Below are positions 9,941-14,782 of a DNA stretch of 14,782 bases, in pieces. Origin of the DNA: Clostridia bacterium (lineage in GTDB: Bacteria > Bacillota > Clostridia > Oscillospirales > CAG-272). The notes under the pieces were generated by a model that was not told the origin of the DNA, did no database searches, and saw nothing but the letters and a program-made list of their open reading frames with translations. The position numbers were made by a program, and so were the translations under genes. Each line of letters starts with the position of its first letter. Position 1 is the stretch's first letter. Where the stretch lies: NCBI GenBank assembly GCA_017540285.1, contig JAFYBI010000520.1, forward strand, positions 1 through 14,782, in the 5' to 3' direction.

Positions 9941-9969
9941 TTGACAGGGAAGTCTAAGTGTGGTAAACT
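9941..9969 (+). promoter_or_regulatory. Sigma-A promoter of the blaI-M56/M23-lipoprotein operon
   Basis: TTGACA at 9941-9946, 17-base spacer, TAAACT at 9964-9969, with TGG just before it as an extended -10. The start of transcription would fall near 9976, about 40 bases before the blaI ATG. A strong promoter like this usually needs a repressor, which fits a BlaI gene immediately downstream. Confidence 0.88.
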
Positions 9970-9998
9970 TAACGCAACGGAGTCTAATATATCTAAAC
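9951..9998 (+). promoter_or_regulatory. Candidate BlaI operator region
   Basis: AGTCTAA occurs at 9951-9957 and again at 9981-9987, 30 bases apart (about three helical turns), and a related ATCTAAA lies at 9991-9997. TAAGT (9955-9959) and ACTTA (9967-9971) form an inverted repeat spanning the -10 box. Binding here would block RNA polymerase. BlaI/MecI repressors usually bind dyads over their own promoters, so this is a likely autoregulatory site; the exact half-site is inferred. Confidence 0.55.
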
Positions 9999-10016
9999 CG
10001 CAAAGGAGAGACCGAC

Positions 10017-10388
10017 ATGAAAGACGACAGAATCGAAACCAACCTCGGCGAAATCGAAGAGAGATTCGCCAACCTGATCTGGGACAACGAGCCCATCCCG
10101 TCCGGAAAGCTCGTCAAGCTGGCCGAAGCCGAGCTCAGCTGGAAGAAGTCCACCACCTACACGGTGCTGAGGATCCTCTGCACGAAGAACATCTTCCAGA
10201 ACGTCAACTGCGTCGTCACCTCGAAAATCAGCCGGGAAGACTTCAACGGGCTGAGAAGCAAGCGCTTTGTGGAGGAGACCTTCGACGGGTCCCTGCCGCA
10301 GTTCCTCACCGCATTTTCCAAGCAGAAAAAACTCACCGAGGAGGAAATCGCCGCGCTCGAGAGGTTCATCGATGAAAACAGGGGGTAA
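10017..10388 (+). CDS. blaI: BlaI/MecI/CopY-family transcriptional repressor
   Basis: A 123-residue winged-helix repressor of the BlaI/MecI family, the usual length. Residues 10-70 form the DNA-binding winged helix; W42-KKSTTYTVLRIL is the characteristic recognition-helix region. Residues 74-123 form the helical dimerisation domain. In BlaI/MecI, signalling leads to cleavage at an Asn-Phe bond in this domain; the aligned position here is A99-F100 within FLTAFSKQ. The start is ATG at 10017 with AAAGGAG at 10002-10008, 8 bases upstream; an upstream GTG at 9960 would lie inside the promoter. The M56 gene begins 3 bases after its stop codon, so the two are translationally coupled. It probably represses its own operon. 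The symbol is by family; no beta-lactamase is present in the window. Confidence 0.93.
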   Translation: MKDDRIETNLGEIEERFANLIWDNEPIPSGKLVKLAEAELSWKKSTTYTVLRILCTKNIFQNVNCVVTSKISREDFNGLRSKRFVEETFDGSLPQFLTAFSKQKKLTEEEIAALERFIDENRG

Positions 10389-10391
10389 GCC

Positions 10392-13337
10392 ATGCCGCTG
10401 ACTTCCGTTTTTGAAACGATCCTGTGCATGAGCGCGGTCGGCGGGGCGGTCGTCCTCGCGGTCCTGCCCGTGCGCCTGGGGCTGAAAAAAGCTCCGAAAA
10501 TCTATTCGTACATCCTCTGGGCCGCGGTCCTCTTCCGTCTGCTCTGCCCGTTCGCGATCCCCGTCGAGATGCGGATGCCGGCGCCGGGGGAAGCTGCCGC
10601 GCCCGAACAGATCGAAGCGTCGTCCGATCCGATCTCCGCCGAAGCCATGCCTGCGCTCACGGCGGCACTGCCTTCGCAGGATTCGCCGCTTGCCGGCCCG
10701 CGCGGGACCTTTGCGACGGATCCGACGCTGCCTGAGCGTGCGGCTGCCCACCCCGCGGCGATCCCGGAAGAGATCCTCACGGCGGAGCCCGAACGGGATG
10801 CGGACCGCGTCCGCTTTGACCGGGAGACGGCGCTGAAGATCGGCGCCGCCGTCTGGATCGCGGGAGCCGTCCTGCTCATCCTCCAAAACACCGTCTCGCT
10901 CGTCCAGCTCAAGCGCCGCATGATCGGCGCGACACCGCTCGCGGGCGAGGAAGGCGTCTGGCTCGCGGACCACGTCGACACGGCGTTCGTGTGGGGCTTC
11001 TTCCGCCCCGTGATCGTCCTGCCGTCCTCGCTGAAGGGACGCGCGCGGAGCTACGTCATCCGCCATGAGCGCACGCACATCCGCCGGGGAGATCCCGTCT
11101 GGCGTCTCTTCGCCTTCGCCGCGCTCCTCGTCCACTGGTTCAATCCCCTTGTCTGGCTGGCGTTCCGGCTCTCGGACAAGGATATGGAGATGTCCTGCGA
11201 CGAGGCGGTCATGCGCGCGTCGGAGGACGATATCCGCGCGGACTATTCCGAGACCCTTTTGCGCTTCGCGTCGGCGGACATGAGCCTCGGTACCGCGCTC
11301 GCCTTCGGGGAGGGGGAGACCGGGAGCCGCGTGAAGAACGTCATGCGTTACCGCAAGCCTGCGCTCTGGGTCTCGATGGCGGCGATTCTGGTCCTCGTCT
11401 CCTCGGCGGCGGTCTTCGCGGTCCGTCCGACGGCGATGGACACGCGCCTGCCGAATACCCGCTACCTCATCGGACCGGTCCTGTACGATCCCGTCGGCGG
11501 GCGGGAAGCCATGCTCCGGGACACCTACGGAGGCGTCGAGCTTGCCGGGGACGGCACCCTCAGCCTCTATGTGAACGAATGGAACCGCTGGGAAACCCTC
11601 GGCGCGTCGGAAGCGTGCACGGAGGAGGCCGCCGCCCTCTTTGCATCCGTCCGTGAGACAACCGGCGTCCGTTTCCGCACCGTCACCGAAGCCCGCTATG
11701 TTCCGGCGGAAGAAGGCGGCGGCTGGCTGATCGCCTGTGACGGCGCGGGGCGGGTGTATCTTGCGTCCGTGCGGCTCGGCGAAGAGGAAAAGGTCTTCTG
11801 GATCTGCTCGCTCAAAAGCGCCGCGCCGAAGCCGAGCCTGTTCAGCAGCGTTTCGGTCGTCCAGACCGGGTTTTATCAGCGCTCACTGATCCATCCCGTC
11901 GGGCGCCCCGTCACGACGCTCGCGAATATCCGGGTCGATGAACTCGGAGACTATGAGCTCGTGTTCTTCTCGGCGGAGCAGGACGAAACCGACGTCCCCG
12001 GTCTTGCGCTGTTCGAACGCTTCGACGGCGGACGCGCGGCGCGGCTTGTCTGCTGGTCGCTTGCCGACGGCATGACGGTCGAAAAAACGGAGGGCGGGAT
12101 CGACACCTCCTTCGCGGGCGGCACCTTCACGGCGGCCTTCCCGGACGGGACCGCGCTCACCGCCGAGGTCGAGCTGCCCGTCAAGACGAAGGACTTCTTC
12201 GGCCGCGTCACGTCGGTGTCCGGCGGATCGGTCACTTTTGTGAATCTGCCCGCGCCGGAGGAGGCTGTCCGGCCGGAAGACGAACAAACGAAGAGCGAGC
12301 TGGATAAGCTGATCCGCGAGCAGGAGGCTGAGGCGCGGGAAATGGAAGCGCGCGTCAGCGCGGAAAAAAACGCCCAGCTTGCCCGGGCACGCGCCGAACA
12401 GCTCCGCGAAGAGCAGGCTCTGATCGAAGAAGCCGCCCGCGACGCAGCGGAACGGGAAGCGCTCGAACGGAAGATCCTCGAAATAGAAGCCGAGCGCCGC
12501 AAGGTTCTTCAGGAGCTGCTGCCGCAGGTTGAAATCGAGATGGAGCAGTACCGGCAGATGAAAAAGTCGTACGCGGAGCAGATCAAGGCACTCAAGGGAC
12601 AGGATCCCGAGAAGGTGCTGAGACTGCGCGAAAAACTCGAACAGAAGAAGGCGGAAGCCGACGCGGTACTCACGGAGATCAACGAGCGGTTCAACCGCAA
12701 TTTGGTCAGAGCCAGAGAACTCGAGGCTGAGCTCGAAGAACTGCGCGCGCGGCTCGCCGCCGAGGAAAACGAGCCCATGACTCCCACCCCCGCCGTCTCA
12801 TCGGCAACAGACTCCTCCGATGCGGCGGCAGGGGCGTGGGGATGGGAAGACGATACACCTTCCGGGGACTTCAACGTTTCCGTCGCCACGCTGCTCGCAG
12901 AGAGACAGGCCGGGCGGGAGCCGATCGACCTCGCAGACCGCGACGTCGTCTTCCCGCTGCCGGAGGACGCCGATTGGTCCGTCTCGGACAAATTCGGCTG
13001 GATCAAGCGCTACGGAATGGATGAATACCACTTCGGCATCGACCTCCGCTGTGCCACGGGGACGGACGTCCTCGCATACGCGGACGGGGAGGTCGCAGTC
13101 AGCGGCTACCACGCCTCGTACGGCAACTATGTCGTGATCGACCACGGCGGCAATCTCGCGACGCTTTACGCGCATCTCGAGAAGCGCCTGGTCGAAGTCG
13201 GCGACACCGTGGAAGCGGGTCAGCCCGTCGGGACCGTCGGTCTCTCCGGATCGGCGTATGCGAGCGGGCTGCACTTCGAGGTTCTGTGCGACGGCGCGGC
13301 CTGCGATCCCAGCGGATATCTGCCCGGGATGGAATGA
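10392..13337 (+). CDS. BlaR1-like M56 membrane metalloprotease fused to coiled coil and M23 (LytM) domain
   Basis: A 981-residue multidomain membrane protein. Transmembrane helices lie at about 6-27, 38-58, 150-170 and 325-346, as in BlaR1. Residues 59-147 are an Ala/Pro/Glu-rich outside loop. The cytoplasmic M56 zinc protease has FVWGFFRPVIVLP, H225-E-R-T-H229, and the acidic segment D-M-E266-M-S-C-D-E271. After helix 4 come an unrecognised extracytoplasmic domain (about 347-628), a charged coiled coil (629-793), a linker, and a C-terminal M23 domain (about 850-981). The M23 domain has zinc ligands H880, D884 and H961 plus active-site H928 in YAHL, but Gly959 where the first His of HxH belongs. 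AGGGGG at 10380-10385 lies 6 bases before ATG 10392. BlaR1 normally ends in a penicillin-binding sensor; here that part is absent. By analogy it should relay an outside signal to inactivate BlaI. Confidence 0.9.
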   Translation: MPLTSVFETILCMSAVGGAVVLAVLPVRLGLKKAPKIYSYILWAAVLFRLLCPFAIPVEMRMPAPGEAAAPEQIEASSDPISAEAMPALTAALPSQDSPLAGPRGTFATDPTLPERAAAHPAAIPEEILTAEPERDADRVRFDRETALKIGAAVWIAGAVLLILQNTVSLVQLKRRMIGATPLAGEEGVWLADHVDTAFVWGFFRPVIVLPSSLKGRARSYVIRHERTHIRRGDPVWRLFAFAALLVHWFNPLVWLAFRLSDKDMEMSCDEAVMRASEDDIRADYSETLLRFASADMSLGTALAFGEGETGSRVKNVMRYRKPALWVSMAAILVLVSSAAVFAVRPTAMDTRLPNTRYLIGPVLYDPVGGREAMLRDTYGGVELAGDGTLSLYVNEWNRWETLGASEACTEEAAALFASVRETTGVRFRTVTEARYVPAEEGGGWLIACDGAGRVYLASVRLGEEEKVFWICSLKSAAPKPSLFSSVSVVQTGFYQRSLIHPVGRPVTTLANIRVDELGDYELVFFSAEQDETDVPGLALFERFDGGRAARLVCWSLADGMTVEKTEGGIDTSFAGGTFTAAFPDGTALTAEVELPVKTKDFFGRVTSVSGGSVTFVNLPAPEEAVRPEDEQTKSELDKLIREQEAEAREMEARVSAEKNAQLARARAEQLREEQALIEEAARDAAEREALERKILEIEAERRKVLQELLPQVEIEMEQYRQMKKSYAEQIKALKGQDPEKVLRLREKLEQKKAEADAVLTEINERFNRNLVRARELEAELEELRARLAAEENEPMTPTPAVSSATDSSDAAAGAWGWEDDTPSGDFNVSVATLLAERQAGREPIDLADRDVVFPLPEDADWSVSDKFGWIKRYGMDEYHFGIDLRCATGTDVLAYADGEVAVSGYHASYGNYVVIDHGGNLATLYAHLEKRLVEVGDTVEAGQPVGTVGLSGSAYASGLHFEVLCDGAACDPSGYLPGME

Positions 13338-14782
13338 GACAAAGGAGGAAAATCATCAAAAGATATGTGATTTTATGGATCCTGCTTGCCTTCCTGCTCC
13401 TGCTGCTCGGCTCGTGCAGGAAGGCGGCAGAGACCGAACCCCAGAGCGGGGCTTCTGCGGACGCGGACACGGAGGGCGGGGAACCCCGGATCCTCACCAA
13501 TATCTATCAGGGCGAGGGTTTTCCCGTGCCGGAGGGCGAAGAGATGGAGCGTTTCGTTTTTCCACAATGGGACGGTGAAACGCTTTGGTATGTGTCCGTC
13601 CGCTATATCCGCGAAAAAGATGCGGATGGGAACAGCACGATCCGCCGCGAATGGTCCCTCGTGCAGAGCAGCCGCACGGAGGTCCTCACCAAGATCCCGC
13701 TCGACCTTCCCGAGGGAGCGATTTCACCCGGAATGATCCGGGACGGGGAGCTCATCGCCGCGGTACAGCGGTGGTCTGACAAATTCCTTGACATTCACCT
13801 GATCCGCGTGCGCACTTCGGACGGGGAGATACAGGTCAGCGAATCTCTGAAACCGTATTTCGGTGAAGATGACATTGTCTGGTCCATGGCGTTCGACAGA
13901 AACGGGCTTTTGTACCTTGCGTCGAATTACAGGGTCTTTGTCTTCGACGGATCCTTTCACCATCGGGCGACGATCGAACCGGATATGCACGATTTCCGCA
14001 TTGCCGCCTGCGCGGACGGAAGCGTGATCGGGTCGAATCACTATTCTTTGTTCCGCATCGATCCCGACACGCTCGAGATCGCGGGGGAGATCCCGCTGGA
14101 AACCTATCAGATCGCAGAAGGCGCGCTCGGTTTTGATTTTTGCGCTACACGGGACGGCGGCGTCTGGGGTATCCGCGCGGACTGGAAAGCCGGGACCCTC
14201 GAAGAGGAACTCATCCTCGACAGAGACGCCTCCGATCTCACCGACATGTATATCACGCTTCTCTGCCCCGTCGGGGACCTCGGCTTCGCGTATTACCGGG
14301 ACGAGATGACGGCGACTTCGATGAATTTCTATCCCATGGTCTTCACGCCCGTGCCCGATATCGATCTGTCCGGGGTGACGGTTCTGCACGTCGCGACGAC
14401 CGCGCTCCCGAGCGAAGTCATCAACACGGCAATCGGCGACTTCAACCGGAACCATACGGATGTCCGGATCGAGATGACGGAATACCGGGGCGGGGACCTG
14501 GCGAGCGAAGACGAACGCCTTGCCCGCGAGATCGTCACCGGGACCTTTGTGCCGGACGTCGTGATCGGCAGCGCGGAGAGCGTGTCCGTCCGGCAGATGG
14601 CGGAAAAAAGCTGTACACGGACCTTATGCCGTATCTGCGATCGGACAGTCTCGTGAAGGAGAGCGACCTCTTCGGCATCGTGAAGCGCATGTTCGACGAC
14701 GGACGGGGCGGCCTGTGGGGGATCACGACGAACGTGAATCTCAAACACACCCTCTTTTCCACGCCGTCCCTGCTCGGAGAAT
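13334..14782 (+). CDS. Lipoprotein with beta-rich and solute-binding-like domains, frameshifted and truncated by window end
   Basis: A surface lipoprotein lacking its 3' end. The ATG at 13334 overlaps the preceding stop as ATGA, implying coupled translation. Residues 1-27 form a signal peptide with a basic start (MRQRRKIIKR) and lipobox L-G-S-C28. Residues 55-340 are beta-rich with propeller-like repeats (for example DRNGLLYLASNYRVFVFDG and DGGVWGIRAD). From about residue 345 (DLSGVTVLHVATT) it resembles a bacterial extracellular solute-binding domain, including the FNRNHTDVRIEMTEY segment. After AAA codon 425 (14606-14608), the reading frame shifts by -1 at the A6 run 14604-14609. The original frame stops at 14656, while the -1 frame continues as KLYTDLMPYLRSDS and stays open to the last base. 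This could be a real mutation, a sequencing error or programmed slippage. Codon use is somewhat less GC-biased than in upstream genes. Confidence 0.75.
14604..14609 (+). other. A6 homopolymer at a -1 frameshift point
   Basis: In GCGGAAAAAAGCTG the zero frame reads GCG GAA AAA AGC, leading to a TGA at 14654-14656. Moving back one base after AAA gives GAA AAA AAG CTG TAC, restoring a long, family-like frame (MAEKKLYTDLMPYL). One extra A (A7) would also restore it. See the enclosing lipoprotein gene. Confidence 0.85.

Noticed and set aside
9960..10016. An upstream GTG start for BlaI at 9960
   Set aside because: It lies within the promoter spacer, upstream of the predicted transcription start; ATG 10017 has an excellent AAAGGAG and gives the usual family length.
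11061..13335. The fusion being two adjacent genes (M56 and M23) merged by a sequencing error
   Set aside because: One continuous frame runs through helix 4, the outside domain, the coiled coil and the M23 domain with no stop and no internal ribosome binding site plus signal peptide; topology is consistent with one protein.
14610..14656. The lipoprotein truly ending at 14656
   Set aside because: The last 16 or so residues are Cys/Arg-rich and unlike the family, while the -1 frame continues with solute-binding-like sequence to the window end; the stop is best explained by the A6 frameshift.

Overview
The window is GC-rich (well over 60% by eye) and densely coded. It looks like a chromosomal segment of a high-GC Clostridia-type Firmicute, plausibly a gut Oscillospiraceae- or Christensenellales-like lineage. 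The grounds are the pth-mfd-prsA gene order, a BlaI/M56 pair, a lipoprotein PrsA-type foldase, strong GGAGG-type ribosome binding sites and sharp sigma-A promoters with 17-bp spacers. This placement is inferred from gene content; there is no rRNA or other taxonomic marker. I saw no tRNA, rRNA, CRISPR array, transposase or integrase.

Left part (1-2222, plus strand): the tail of a metallo-beta-lactamase-fold hydrolase, a calcineurin-like metallophosphoesterase and an alpha/beta hydrolase, closely spaced as one operon. It ends in a strong hairpin that also lies at the end of the convergent operon. Middle part (2245-7704, minus strand): peptidyl-tRNA hydrolase (pth), the transcription-repair coupling factor Mfd, and a PrsA-like foldase lipoprotein. 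Next comes an UlaG-like MBL-fold hydrolase (7812-8513, minus), divergent from a NahK-like sugar kinase (8781-9857, plus). The two share a 267-bp intergenic region with two back-to-back sigma-A promoters and a 20-bp near-palindrome touching one -35 box.

Right part (9907-14782, plus strand): after the kinase terminator, a consensus promoter with candidate operator repeats drives a BlaI-type repressor, then a 981-residue fusion protein, then a lipoprotein. The fusion has a BlaR1-like M56 membrane metalloprotease, a fourth membrane helix, an unrecognised extracytoplasmic domain, a long coiled coil and a C-terminal M23 (LytM) domain. The M23 domain keeps its three zinc ligands but has Gly where the first His of the HxH motif should be. 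The lipoprotein has a beta-rich N-terminal region and a solute-binding-protein-like domain. It is interrupted by a -1 frameshift at an A6 run and runs off the window.

This last operon is the most interesting part. BlaI and BlaR1 normally form a repressor/protease pair sensing beta-lactams. Here the sensor end is replaced by a coiled coil plus cell-wall-peptidase-like domain and the operon partner is a surface lipoprotein, suggesting a cell-wall or surface-ligand sensing circuit. The wiring is inference; the domain content is visible in the sequence.
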